64,000 nt of DNA from contig CAYPSO010000002.1 of assembly GCA_964413275.1 (NCBI GenBank), positions 49,323-113,322 of the forward strand. The letters are read 5' to 3'. This DNA comes from JAABRE01 sp964413275 (GTDB taxonomy: Bacteria; Cyanobacteriota; Cyanobacteriia; Cyanobacteriales; JAABRE01). The position numbers were made by a program, and so were the translations under genes. Below the pieces are notes generated by a model. It was given only the letters and a program-made list of their open reading frames with translations, was not told the DNA's origin and did no database searches. Of this stretch, positions 55,352-63,876 are shown piece by piece (position 1 is the stretch's first letter; every line of letters starts with the position of its first letter).

Positions 55352-55638
55352 AGTCAGTAGTCAGTAGTCAGTAGTCAGTAGTCAGTAGTCAGTAGTCAGT
55401 AGTCAGTATTTAGTATTTAGTATTTAGTATTTAGTATTTAGCTAACTGCTAATCGCTAANNNNNNNNNNNNNNNNNNNNNNNNNNNNNNNNNNNNNNNNN
55501 NNNNNNNNNNNNNNNNNNNNNNNNNNNNNNNNNNNNNNNNNNNNNNNNNNNNNNNNNNNAGTATTTAGTATTTAGTATTTAGTATTTAGTATTTAGCTAA
55601 CTGCTAATCGCTAATCGCTAATCGCTAATTGCTAAAAG
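55352..55638. repeat. Tandem 7-base repeat array (AGTAGTC, AGTATTT)
   Basis: A run of about ten AGTAGTC-like units is followed by AGTATTT units and GCTAATCGCTAA units, interrupted by the N gap, and repeated on the far side. There are no spacers, so it is not a CRISPR. The array ends at the NADAR gene stop, whose 3' end includes GCTAATTGCT units. It probably varies in copy number, which explains the assembly gap. Confidence 0.85.
55460..55559. other. Assembly gap (100 N)
   Basis: Exactly 100 N inside the tandem repeat array, which suggests a scaffold gap of unknown true length. Confidence 0.98.
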
Positions 55639-56085
55639 CTAATTGCTCCTAAGTTTATCTCGAACTGCCATTAAAATTTTACCGAGTTCGTTTCTTCCTG
55701 TTTTATCTTGGCCACAGCCCCAATAATAATCTGTGGGAGAATCTTCTACTATGGTTTGATTTCCTGTAGCTAAGAGAATTTCCTGAATATCATGATGTGT
55801 CAAGAATTTTGTTAAAACTCCTTGCCACATAATCTTATTTTTAACTTTATCCCAATCAAATCTTACTTTTTTAGCAGTATTTCTACCTAGGGCTGCTGCT
55901 TTTTCTGGGGTGGAAGCATGGCGAATTATTTCCATGAGATGTTCGTCTGTACTACCTAGAAATTTATGAGCTTGGTAAAAATGTTCTACTGTAGGCCAAT
56001 TTTTGCCAAAACATTGAATACTATGAGGAGAAAAATTAGAAAAACACCCATAGGGTTGATACGCTTTATAAAAGTAGATTGTCAT
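55639..56085 (-). CDS. NADAR family protein (YbiA-like)
   Basis: 148 residues. FYKAYQPYGCFSNFSPHSI at the start, WPTVEHFYQAHKF, and DYYWGCGQDKTGRNELGKILM at the end are NADAR (YbiA/DUF1768) motifs. Members split N-glycosidic bonds in damaged riboflavin precursors, and some remove ADP-ribose from guanine in DNA. No DarT-like toxin is adjacent, so a metabolite-repair role is the better guess. Its 3' end is flush with the repeat array. Confidence 0.88.
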   Translation of the reverse strand: MTIYFYKAYQPYGCFSNFSPHSIQCFGKNWPTVEHFYQAHKFLGSTDEHLMEIIRHASTPEKAAALGRNTAKKVRFDWDKVKNKIMWQGVLTKFLTHHDIQEILLATGNQTIVEDSPTDYYWGCGQDKTGRNELGKILMAVRDKLRSN

Positions 56086-56115
56086 CTTTATTCTTAAGTT
56101 AGCAGTGATAAACTG

Positions 56116-57024
56116 TCAATTCTCAATTGTCAAACGTTTTTCTGCTAGATTTAATTCAAATTTCAATTGTTTAACTGTAGATTGTGGTAATTGTTCTGAT
56201 TTTTTTAAGGCTTCTTTAAAGTTTTCTATTGATTCTGTTAGGATTTTTTCATTGTTATTTACCTTACCTTGTTGATAAAGTATTTGGGCTTTAAGATAAT
56301 AAACTTCTGGATTTTCTGGAGTCATTTTCAAGGATTTATTTACAAATTCTAAGGCTCGATCGTATTTTTTTAAATCTCTATAGGCGATCGCAATTCCCCT
56401 AGTTACTAAATATTCTGGTGCTCCATAATCTTGCAAACGTTGAATGGCATCATCTGCACTAGAAAAAGGCAAACTTACAGCTAAAAGTACATCCATATAT
56501 CCTTTTATTAAGTTTAATTCTGGATCTTCAGGAGATATTTTTTCTGCTTTTTCGAGATAGCTAAATACTTGTTGTAATTTAGGAATAGCTGATATTGCCC
56601 CATCTTGATAAAAAATATATGTTCCTTCTAAAAAATGACCCACTGCGATATAAAGATTACCTCTTACTGCATCTTCATTGACTAATTTAGTAGCGGTTTC
56701 TCTAGTTTTTGTACCATGAGTTTTTAAAGTTTCCCAATCTTCTTCAGTATAAGCAAGGGATGCTCTTAAAGCATGGGCTAAAGGTTCATTCGGCTCATTT
56801 TCATTAGCGATAATCACTTTTTCTTTTGCTTGTTCGTAATTACCTTGTTCAAAAAGAATTTCAAAAGCCTCTTGAGTATCTTTGCCAATACTATGACCAT
56901 TAAGATTGCGGAAAGGATCGGCAGCTAAGGTAGGATTAAAACCAATGGTTAAAATAGTAGTTATAGCAAATAAAATTGGAAAATATATTTTAAATTTAGT
57001 AAATTTCTGAATTAGTTTTATCAT
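56116..57024 (-). CDS. Secreted TPR-repeat protein
   Basis: 302 residues. A signal peptide (IYFPILFAITTILTIGFNPTLAA) precedes helical repeats: AFEILFEQGNYEQAKEKV, AHALRASLAYTEEDWETL, KYDRALEFVNKSLKMTPENPEVYYLKAQILYQQGKV. These are TPR units with the usual small/aromatic pattern. It probably acts as a scaffold in the periplasm. Position beside a NADAR gene says nothing clear. No symbol assigned. Confidence 0.75.
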   Translation of the reverse strand: MIKLIQKFTKFKIYFPILFAITTILTIGFNPTLAADPFRNLNGHSIGKDTQEAFEILFEQGNYEQAKEKVIIANENEPNEPLAHALRASLAYTEEDWETLKTHGTKTRETATKLVNEDAVRGNLYIAVGHFLEGTYIFYQDGAISAIPKLQQVFSYLEKAEKISPEDPELNLIKGYMDVLLAVSLPFSSADDAIQRLQDYGAPEYLVTRGIAIAYRDLKKYDRALEFVNKSLKMTPENPEVYYLKAQILYQQGKVNNNEKILTESIENFKEALKKSEQLPQSTVKQLKFELNLAEKRLTIEN

Positions 57025-57120
57025 GGTGATTTTAAGAAGAAATACAATTTAATTGGTTTTTGACTAAAGGAATTGACCTATTTTTAAAAACTTTGTTTCT
57101 AAGTTAGTAATTCAATAATT

Positions 57121-57774
57121 ATGTTATATCTAAAAAATGTAAGTTATCATCCTCCTGCTACTCCTACTCCTATTCTAAAGAAAATTAATTTAGAACTTGC
57201 ACCACAAAAGTTAGGTTTGATTATTGGCCCTTCTGGTTCTGGAAAAACTACTTTGTTAGAGATTTTAGCAGGATTAGCCCAACAAACAAATGGTGAGATA
57301 TTTTGGCGAGAACAGGAGTTGACACCTGCACATTTACAACAGTTGGCAGGAATTGTTTTTCAGTTTCCCGAACGTCATTTTTGCGGTAAAACTATTCTAG
57401 AGGAGTTACGTTTAGGTCATCCCGAATTGGGAATCAATCAAGTTACACAAGCACTTCAAGAGGTGGGATTAGATTATTTATCTATGACTAGTTCTCCTTA
57501 TCAGTTAAGTGGTGGACAACAACGTCGTTTAGCTTTAGCTGTACAATTAATTCGTCAGCCTAATGTCTTAATGTTAGATGAGCCAACAGCAGGACTCGAT
57601 TGGTCTTCTCGTCGCCAATTAGCTAAACTGTTAGCTAAATTAAAGGGTTTTTGGACTATTTTAGTAGTAACTCACGATCCCGGAGAGTTATTATCATTTG
57701 CAGATTCTTGCTGGAAAATTGATAATGGAGAGTTAACAATTAGTCAGCCCTTCGACTTCGCTCAGGGCAAGTAG
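57121..57774 (+). CDS. ABC transporter ATPase, CbiO/EcfA-like
   Basis: 217 residues with Walker A GPSGSGKTT, a Q-loop region (GIVFQFPERHFCGKTILEEL), signature LSGGQQRRLAL, Walker B VLMLDEPTAGLD and H-loop VVTHD. The QFPE motif fits the energy-coupling factor type ATPases for cobalt, nickel or vitamins. Its last residues QPFDFAQGK are encoded by a CCCTTCGACTTCGCTCAGG repeat, so the natural end may have been a few codons earlier. No permease adjacent. Confidence 0.83.
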   Translation: MLYLKNVSYHPPATPTPILKKINLELAPQKLGLIIGPSGSGKTTLLEILAGLAQQTNGEIFWREQELTPAHLQQLAGIVFQFPERHFCGKTILEELRLGHPELGINQVTQALQEVGLDYLSMTSSPYQLSGGQQRRLALAVQLIRQPNVLMLDEPTAGLDWSSRRQLAKLLAKLKGFWTILVVTHDPGELLSFADSCWKIDNGELTISQPFDFAQGK

Positions 57775-57864
57775 TCAGTATTCAGTAGTTAGTATTCGGC
57801 TAATCGCTAATCGCTAATTGCTAATCCCTAATCCCTAACACCTAACGTCAGTTATTAATTAACA
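57775..57864. repeat. AGTATTC and GCTAATCGCTAA repeat tract
   Basis: AGTCAGTATTCAGTAGTTAG is followed by repeated GCTAATCGCTAA, CTAATCCCTAA units and then the rsmG start. It is the same repeat family as at 55352-55638. No gene or terminator is seen. Confidence 0.7.
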
Positions 57865-58614
57865 GTGAATTTATTACCAGAAAATTTAGAAATATGGCAA
57901 AATACCTTAGCATGGTTGCCAAATTCGGAACAACTAAAACTTTTTGAAAATTTGTACATAGAAATTATCGAGGGAAATAAGCAATTAAATTTGACTCGTA
58001 TTACCGATGCTGGGGAATTTTGGGAAAAACATTTATGGGATTCTTTGATTTGTATTAAGGATTTTCTCAGCGCAACATCTTTAAAAAATCGAGTAAATTT
58101 GCAGGTGATTGATATTGGTACGGGGGCAGGATTTCCGGGAATTCCTGTGGCCATCGCCTTAAATAATTTTCAGATAACATTACTCGATTCAACTCGTAAA
58201 AAAATCAATTTTTTAGAAAATATCAAGGCTAAATTACAGTTGAAAAATGTCAAAACTTTATTGGGCAGAGTAGAGGAAATTGGACATAAAAAACAGCATC
58301 GAGCTAATTACGATCTTGCTTTAATCAGGGCAGTAGGTCAAGTTTCAGTTTGTGCTGAATATGCTATTCCTTTAGTCAAAAAAGATGGTCTGGTTATCTT
58401 ATATCGAGGTCAATGGACTGAAGAAGAAACGGAAATTTTAAATCAAGCTGGAGGAAAATTAGGCTTTCAAATCGAGTCAATTGTTAAATTTGCAACTCCC
58501 TTAACTAATAGTATTCGTCATGGTGTTTATTTAAGAAAAATCCGAGAAACATTAGAAAAATATCCTAGATCGGTAGGTATTCCTGTTCAAAAACCACTTA
58601 TTATAAAAGAATAA
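57865..58614 (+). CDS. rsmG: 16S rRNA (guanine527-N7)-methyltransferase
   Basis: 249 residues; start GTG at 57865. INLTRITDAGEFWEKHLWDSL, motif I VIDIGTGAGFPGIPVAI, ARIAVGQ-like ALIRAVGQVSVCAEYAIPL and a basic tail identify RsmG (GidB). It adds a methyl to G527 of 16S rRNA; loss gives low-level streptomycin resistance in other bacteria. It follows the repeat tract. Confidence 0.93.
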   Translation: MNLLPENLEIWQNTLAWLPNSEQLKLFENLYIEIIEGNKQLNLTRITDAGEFWEKHLWDSLICIKDFLSATSLKNRVNLQVIDIGTGAGFPGIPVAIALNNFQITLLDSTRKKINFLENIKAKLQLKNVKTLLGRVEEIGHKKQHRANYDLALIRAVGQVSVCAEYAIPLVKKDGLVILYRGQWTEEETEILNQAGGKLGFQIESIVKFATPLTNSIRHGVYLRKIRETLEKYPRSVGIPVQKPLIIKE

Positions 58615-58640
58615 GATTAAACTAGAGGTAAAAAGAAATT

Positions 58641-59039
58641 TTGAAAACTAAAAATATGGATCAACTAGGGAAAACAATTAAGTTAATTGATGATGAATTA
58701 TCTAAACGAGATATAGAATTAGATCCGGGTGGATATTTTATTATCTATTTGGATCGAGAATACGGATTAATTTGTGCTAAACATTTTACTAATATTATTA
58801 ATGAGAAAGGATTAGCAGTCGATCCAGAAACTGGTAAAGTAATTCCTGCTAAAGCAAAAGTGGAAAGGGTGGCAGAAACTTTGTTTCAAGCAAAAACAGC
58901 TAAAGAATTATGTGTCAGAATTCTTGAGCAAACCCAGCCTTCTCCTGTTACTAAACTCGATCATGCCGCTTATTTAGGTAGAGAGTTTTTACGGGCTGAG
59001 AATGCTCTAATTACTGGGGAAAATTATACTCAAGATTAA
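58641..59039 (+). CDS. DUF4346-domain protein
   Basis: 132 residues (from TTG 58641; an ATG at 58656 is possible). The sequence DPGGYFIIYLDREYGLICAKHFTN, and LDHAAYLGREFLRAENAL near the C-terminus match DUF4346, a small cyanobacterial domain also found fused to pterin-binding proteins. AGAGGT at 58624 lies 11 bases before the TTG. Function unknown. Its stop overlaps the stop of the convergent psb32 gene. Confidence 0.72.
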   Translation: MKTKNMDQLGKTIKLIDDELSKRDIELDPGGYFIIYLDREYGLICAKHFTNIINEKGLAVDPETGKVIPAKAKVERVAETLFQAKTAKELCVRILEQTQPSPVTKLDHAAYLGREFLRAENALITGENYTQD

Positions 59040-59716
59040 TTAAACCCAACATAAAAGAAATAAGTTGCCATGGGAATAATGGTAGCTACAATTAATAGTA
59101 CCACTACCCAAATAGTGGCGCTGCGATCGTCTGTATCTTCCGCGCTAGTGAATGTTCCTGCAACATTGATTTCTTTAACTTCTGGGGGCCCAGGATCTTC
59201 TTCTCCTGATAAAATTGCAACTAGGCGAGTGCGAGCATCCATAAAAGCTTGATTATATTTGCTACCTTCCCGTAAAGGAACACCGATGGTATCTTCAACA
59301 ACACTGGTGGCAATATCGTCGGGCATAATAGCTTTAATTTGATCGCCAGTACGGATGGCAGCATTGTTAGTTAAGGTATCCATAACCAGCAAGGTTTGAT
59401 TTGCTTGTTCTTCTGGGGTAGGAAACCACTTGCTAAATAGTTTATCGCTAAAACCATCAATGGTTTCATCAAAGTCAAGACGGCGAATAGTGACCATTCT
59501 AACTTCATTACCAGTTTTTTTGGCTAAATTCTTGAGAGCATTACTTAAGTTGCTTTCATTGGCGATACTGAGAGTATCTGCGGCATCAATTACCCAAGCA
59601 TCTGTACCAGCACTCAGATAGGGCATATCATATACACCAGTGGCAAGAGCCGGTGATGTAATTAAACCGATACTAAAAAATAGCAGTAATATTAAAGTTG
59701 TTAAAAATTTCCGCAT
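59036..59716 (-). CDS. psb32: TPM-domain protein Psb32-like
   Basis: 226 residues: signal peptide (LTTLILLLFFSIGLITSPALA), a TPM domain (TDAWVIDAADTLSIANESNLSNALKNLAKKTGNEVRMVTI, FSKWFPTPEEQANQTLLVMD) and a C-terminal membrane helix (ATIWVVVLLIVATIIPMATYFFYVG). This matches Psb32, which protects photosystem II from photodamage and helps its repair on the lumenal side. Convergent with the DUF4346 gene. Confidence 0.88.
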   Translation of the reverse strand: MRKFLTTLILLLFFSIGLITSPALATGVYDMPYLSAGTDAWVIDAADTLSIANESNLSNALKNLAKKTGNEVRMVTIRRLDFDETIDGFSDKLFSKWFPTPEEQANQTLLVMDTLTNNAAIRTGDQIKAIMPDDIATSVVEDTIGVPLREGSKYNQAFMDARTRLVAILSGEEDPGPPEVKEINVAGTFTSAEDTDDRSATIWVVVLLIVATIIPMATYFFYVGFN

Positions 59717-59940
59717 TAATTATCTTCTCCGGGAGCGAAATGTTTTTTCATTATCTCATAAATTTATTAAGCTTCTTGCACAATTCAGAGATGGTAATCG
59801 ATGAAGTAAATATAAAAGATCATAAAGGAACAATTTTATTATCTAAAAAATTTATTAATGTTTAATATATATCAAATAACTACTAAGAGAAATTAACAAG
59901 ATTGAAAGGAAAAAAATGAGTAAAATGTCTGTTTGAATGT

Positions 59941-60525
59941 TTAAAATGAAGAACCGGGTTGCTGTAAAAATGTTTCTTCCTCTCGGGTATTTTTTCGACC
60001 TAAAATACAGTTACGATGGGGAAAACGACCAAAAATTTCAATTATTTGACGATGGACTATAGCATATTCAATGGTACTTTTGCTATCAGGATCGTCTTTT
60101 AATTTTGAGAATAATTCTACAGATAAATTTTGGTCTTCTAGATTTTCACTATGTTCTAATGGTAAATAAATAAACCAACGAAAAACCGGAGGTAATTCTC
60201 GATCAAATTTATTATTCAGAGCATATTTAGCCAAAGCTAAAGCCTGAAAATCTGTGGCAAATGCTTGATGAGTATTACGAAAAATATTACGGGGAAATTG
60301 ATCGAAAATAATTATTAAAGCTAAACATCCGAGTGGTGTTTCTTGCCAATGATTAAGTTTGCCATTAATTGCATCTTGATAATAACTTAAAAATTTATTT
60401 TTTATTTCTTCATCAATTTTAGAATTTTTAATAAACCAAAATTTTTTTTGTTTTCCATAATCTTGACTATCAGGAGTACCAAACCAAAAATCTAAAATTG
60501 TTTGCGGTTGTTTTTCAGGAAACAT
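59941..60525 (-). CDS. DUF924 family protein
   Basis: 194 residues. ILDFWFG at the start, LALIIIFDQFPRNIFRNTHQAFATD, and HRQIIEIFGRFPHRNCILGRKNTREEETFL at the end are diagnostic of DUF924 (YP_-type helical proteins). Function is unknown. It is alone. The 220 bases between it and psb32 hold nothing recognised. Confidence 0.82.
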   Translation of the reverse strand: MFPEKQPQTILDFWFGTPDSQDYGKQKKFWFIKNSKIDEEIKNKFLSYYQDAINGKLNHWQETPLGCLALIIIFDQFPRNIFRNTHQAFATDFQALALAKYALNNKFDRELPPVFRWFIYLPLEHSENLEDQNLSVELFSKLKDDPDSKSTIEYAIVHRQIIEIFGRFPHRNCILGRKNTREEETFLQQPGSSF

Positions 60526-60601
60526 GAGTTTAATGTTTAACTAAATAAATTAATTATAAGTATCAATCTTGTTTTTTAATTGCCTACCTTGCTAGTAATT
60601 T

Positions 60602-60659
60602 GGTGGGCAATTGTCTGGAAATTTAATAATTATCCTGATATTTTTGTCAATTGCCCACC
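60602..60659. repeat. Inverted repeat GGTGGGCAATTG
   Basis: GGTGGGCAATTG is mirrored by CAATTGCCCACC with 12 paired bases around a 34-base A+T-rich loop. The same ends occur at 62032-62089, and a looser pair at 40331. It is a family of small dispersed repeats. Confidence 0.7.
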
Positions 60660-60678
60660 CTACATAAATTAACTGTAG

Positions 60679-60837
60679 TTTAGACTAAAAAAATGGGTAG
60701 AAGGATTAAATGCAGAGGTATTAAAAGTTGGTGGTAATGGTTGGAAAAAAGGCAAAATTAGGGTTAAAGTAACAGTGGAATTTGTACCAGATGAACCAGA
60801 ATCTCCTTTAGATGATATTCGTAATTCTATTACTTAG
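60679..60837 (+). pseudogene. KGK-domain protein remnant
   Basis: A 53-codon frame following a stop, without a start codon, reads WVEGLNAEVLKVGGNGW, KKGKIRVKVTVEFVPDEPE and SPLDDIRNSIT. This is the C-terminal part of a cyanobacterial KGK-domain protein. The 5' half is gone, replaced by the inverted repeat just upstream. Confidence 0.7.
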
Positions 60838-60847
60838 AGCAATTAGC

Positions 60848-61723
60848 CTAATTAACTGTTTCTATCCAAGCTAGACATTTATTTAATTCTTGTTTCATAG
60901 TTTCTAAATCTGCATGAAATCTGCGACCATGACCGGGCAAAACCCATTCAAATTGATATTTTGTTAACTTGTGCATGGATTTTTTTAACTCATTCCAAGA
61001 GTACCAGCAAAAGCGATTAAAACCGACTAATTGTTCTAAATGTGTTGACCAAGCTAAATGATCGCCTGTAAATAAAAATTTACTTTTGTATAGTAAAACT
61101 GTGTGGCCTTTTGTGTGGCCGGGTACAGGAATAATTAATAAATCTCGATCTAATTTTGTTGGTTCGTATCCTGTTAATTTTATCTCTACTTCTTTAGTAT
61201 CTACTGTAATTTCATCTTCGTGTAAAATGCGATCGCAATCAAAATGTTGTTGATATTTGTGATGATCTGCCACATCATCTTGATGGGTTAAATACAGATA
61301 TTTAATTCCTCCCATTTCTTCAATTTTCTTAACTAAAGGAGGAGTAAAACGAGGTGAATCAACTAAAATATTGCCTTCACTATGCTGGATAAAATAACTT
61401 GTCGCACCATAGGATAACTTAGAATGATAACCGCAATGATAAACATTGTCTGCTATCAATAAAGGAAAATAATCTTGTACTCTTTTAATATTTTCTGGCT
61501 TAGATTCAGTACCAATCGAAGCGGTTGGACAAGATAATAATGCTTGTAATGCTTCTAATTCTTGTTCTTTATTTATGGGTTGCTGATATACAGCAGATTG
61601 TTCGTCAATATGTTGAAAAATATCAGGAGCCATCCATCTACAGGTATCACAATCAATACAGGTATTATCAACATAAAAGTTACCTGCAACATTCTGGTTT
61701 CTTCTTTCAGTTAATTTAGCCAT
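60848..61723 (-). CDS. Ferredoxin-MBL fold hydrolase
   Basis: 291 residues. An N-terminal 4Fe-4S-like part has C22, C25, C28 (CIDCDTC) and C65 (CPTASI). The rest is metallo-beta-lactamase: THQDDVADHHKY, PVPGHTKGHTV, TGDHLAW and LPGHGRRFHAD. The first motif has THQDD in place of THxHxDH, so one ligand differs. The pair suggests an oxidoreductase or hydrolase that senses redox state. Related proteins occur in cyanobacteria. Function unknown. Confidence 0.8.
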   Translation of the reverse strand: MAKLTERRNQNVAGNFYVDNTCIDCDTCRWMAPDIFQHIDEQSAVYQQPINKEQELEALQALLSCPTASIGTESKPENIKRVQDYFPLLIADNVYHCGYHSKLSYGATSYFIQHSEGNILVDSPRFTPPLVKKIEEMGGIKYLYLTHQDDVADHHKYQQHFDCDRILHEDEITVDTKEVEIKLTGYEPTKLDRDLLIIPVPGHTKGHTVLLYKSKFLFTGDHLAWSTHLEQLVGFNRFCWYSWNELKKSMHKLTKYQFEWVLPGHGRRFHADLETMKQELNKCLAWIETVN

Positions 61724-62105
61724 TTTTTTCTCAATTTTTTATTTTTATAAAATAAAATCAGCACTTATTATTTACAGTTAAGCTGTTATAGAGTGTATTG
61801 ACCAATCATTGAACAATAAACATTGAAGATTGATAAATGATAAATGTTCAATGATAAATAAAATGACATATTTTTATTTACTTGTTATTTTCTTTCTTTT
61901 TTCAACAAGTAATTTAAAAATGTGACAGCTTATCTCTTATAATAACATAAAGTTTTTTTCGCCACTTTTAGTGACTTAATTCTTGAAAAGATTAATCTAA
62001 ATTAACAATAAAATTAACTTGTTTTAGCAAGGTGGGCAATATGTTAATCTTTAACAATTTAATATTTTAGTTAAATTAATTGCCCACCCTACTCAACTTA
62101 AAAAG
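61724..62105. other. Intergenic region with two inverted repeats
   Basis: 382 bases. ATCATTGAACA (61805-61815) pairs with TGTTCAATGAT (61845-61855), and GGTGGGCAA (62032) with TTGCCCACC (62089). No ORF longer than a few dozen codons was seen. The promoter for the MBL gene must lie here. A short similar ATTGAACAAT repeat motif recurs at 50690. Confidence 0.5.
62032..62089. repeat. Inverted repeat GGTGGGCAA
   Basis: GGTGGGCAATATGTTAA and TTAAATTAATTGCCCACC pair at their ends (9 bases perfect) around an A+T-rich loop. Second copy of the family at 60602. Confidence 0.6.
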
Positions 62106-63257
62106 CTATTCGACTAAGGCTTTTGCTGCTGTGGCAATACCTGCGCCCGGAGTAAAGTCTTGATAACCTAGCTCTACTAAGGTAGCTTCTAAAGCACCTA
62201 TAGCAGTGAGAACATCTCTATCGCTCACAAAACCTAAATGACCAATACGGAATATTTTACCTTTAAGATGATCTTGACCGCCCGCTAAGGCAATGTCAAA
62301 TTTTTTCTTCATGGTACTACGAATTTGCTCGGCATCTACACCACCGGGTATAACTGCGGTAATAGCTGCACTAGCATATTCGTCGGGTGCAAATAAAGGC
62401 AAGTTTAAAGCTTTTACTGCGGCACGGCTTGCTTTAGTTAAGCGTTGATGACGAGCAAAAATGTTTTCTAAACCTTCCCGTTTCATCATTTGTAAGCTTG
62501 CTTGTAAGCCGTACATAAGGTTAACAGGAGGAGTAAAGGGGCTACTATCTTTATCAGTGGCTTTTTTGTACTGTTTTAAATCAAAGTAAAATTTAGGTAA
62601 TTTTGCAGTTTCATAGGCTTTCCATGCTTTGGCACTCACGGAAACGAAAGCTAAACCGGGGGGTATCATGTAGCCTTTTTGCGAACCCGAACCGACTACG
62701 TCTAAAGCCCATTCATCTACAGGAACATTTACTGCACCTAAACTGGTAACGGCATCGACAATAATTAAGGCTTCACCGTGAGCTTTGACGTGCTTATTAA
62801 TGTTTTCTAAGTCGTTAAGCACACCTGTAGAAGTTTCAGAATGGGTGATGATAACGGCTTTAATTTCTTTATTAGTGTCGGTTTCTAAAGCAGTACGAAA
62901 GGCTTCAGTATCGAGGGGTTTGCCCCATTCTGCGGTAATTTCGGTAACATCTAAGCCAAAAGCTTTACTGACAAGCCCCCAACGCTCACCAAATTTACCG
63001 TTATTACCTACTAATACTTTATCACCGGGGCTGAGGAAATTAATAATTCCGGCTTCCATTGCTCCTGTGCCAGAAGCAGTTAACATGAGTACATCATTAT
63101 TGGTTTGATGTAACCATTTCAAATTTTCAGTTAATTCAGCGATAACTTTGCTAAAATCCCCACTACGATGACCAATAGGGTGTTTAGCCATTGCTAGTAA
63201 TACTTGTTCCGGTACAGGTGTAGGCCCTGGTATCATTAACATATTCTTATTTTCCAT
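62106..63257 (-). CDS. Class V aminotransferase (alanine/serine-glyoxylate)
   Basis: 383 residues. MIPGPTPVPEQVLLAMAKHPIGHRSGDFS at the start, SGTGAMEAGI, VDAVTSLGAV and the PLP lysine K194 (GSGSQKGYMIPPGLAFVS). It matches alanine- or serine-glyoxylate aminotransferase; some cyanobacterial relatives are mislabelled as soluble hydrogenase subunit. It may handle photorespiratory glyoxylate. Strong GGAGC site at 63266 upstream. Confidence 0.88.
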   Translation of the reverse strand: MENKNMLMIPGPTPVPEQVLLAMAKHPIGHRSGDFSKVIAELTENLKWLHQTNNDVLMLTASGTGAMEAGIINFLSPGDKVLVGNNGKFGERWGLVSKAFGLDVTEITAEWGKPLDTEAFRTALETDTNKEIKAVIITHSETSTGVLNDLENINKHVKAHGEALIIVDAVTSLGAVNVPVDEWALDVVGSGSQKGYMIPPGLAFVSVSAKAWKAYETAKLPKFYFDLKQYKKATDKDSSPFTPPVNLMYGLQASLQMMKREGLENIFARHQRLTKASRAAVKALNLPLFAPDEYASAAITAVIPGGVDAEQIRSTMKKKFDIALAGGQDHLKGKIFRIGHLGFVSDRDVLTAIGALEATLVELGYQDFTPGAGIATAAKALVE

Positions 63258-63379
63258 AGTCTGCTCCTTGTTAACAATTTCAATAAGACTATTTACTATT
63301 TACTATTTACTCACATTTATTTGTTATTCCCTTGATTCTTAGGCAAGACTTAACAAACCGTCATTAGGAGTGAGAATTA

Positions 63380-63401
63380 GCCATTTATTTTAATGAATGG
63401 C
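63380..63401. repeat. Hairpin near IS200/IS605 end
   Basis: GCCATTTATT pairs with AATGAATGGC with one G-U pair and a TT loop. It lies outside tnpA and looks like the subterminal hairpin that TnpA recognises at an IS200/IS605 end. Confidence 0.5.
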
Positions 63402-63413
63402 AGAACGAACGTT

Positions 63414-63429
63414 GCAGACTTTAGTCTGC
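63414..63429 (-). terminator. Hairpin after tnpA
   Basis: GCAGAC/GTCTGC with a 4-base loop, 3 bases after the tnpA stop on its 3' side. Probable tnpA transcript end; no T-run. Confidence 0.5.
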
Positions 63430-63432
63430 CTT

Positions 63433-63828
63433 TTACTTTCCTTTTTGGGTTTCTATATATTTCTTGATAGTTTCGGTACTAGCATTACCTGTCGTTGCAC
63501 AAAAATAACTAGGAGTCCATAAAGTAGGGAGTTTTAACAACTCTGGAAACTCTTTTCTTAGGTGATGAGACAACCTCCCTTTGATCCTTTTAATCATCAC
63601 TGAAGGAGCATAAGTAGGATTTGCCTCAATGAATAAGTGAATATGATCTGGCATTATCTCTAACGCTATTAACCGCCAGTCATTCTCTAAACACAACTCA
63701 AAAATTATTTCTTGACACCTGCTTTCTATTCTCCCTTTCAATATTGCCTTGCGTCTTTTTGGACACCAGACAAAGTGATAATTAAGCAGTGTCACCGAAT
63801 GTGGATTTTTTCTATAATCATTTACCAT
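63433..63828 (-). CDS. tnpA: IS200/IS605 family transposase TnpA
   Basis: 131 residues, normal length for the Y1 HUH transposase. HUH motif H62-I-H64 (MPDHIHLFIE) and catalytic Y124 (IKKYIETQ) are present, plus HFVWCPKRRKAIL at the start. It cuts and joins single-stranded IS DNA. It is divergent from a TnpB gene that starts 49 bases away. The protein looks intact, so the element may be active. Confidence 0.92.
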   Translation of the reverse strand: MVNDYRKNPHSVTLLNYHFVWCPKRRKAILKGRIESRCQEIIFELCLENDWRLIALEIMPDHIHLFIEANPTYAPSVMIKRIKGRLSHHLRKEFPELLKLPTLWTPSYFCATTGNASTETIKKYIETQKGK

Positions 63829-63876
63829 TTTGTTTATTTAGCTGTTAGTATAAATACGTTGTTTCTATAATAAGAT

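Noticed and set aside
55352..55638. CRISPR array
   Set aside because: The units are 7 bases with no spacers, so it is a simple tandem repeat.
57855..58154. Minus-strand 99-residue ORF over the rsmG start
   Set aside because: It is antisense to a well supported gene.
62106..63257. Soluble hydrogenase small subunit
   Set aside because: The sequence has a PLP lysine and class V aminotransferase motifs; the hydrogenase name in databases is a legacy label.
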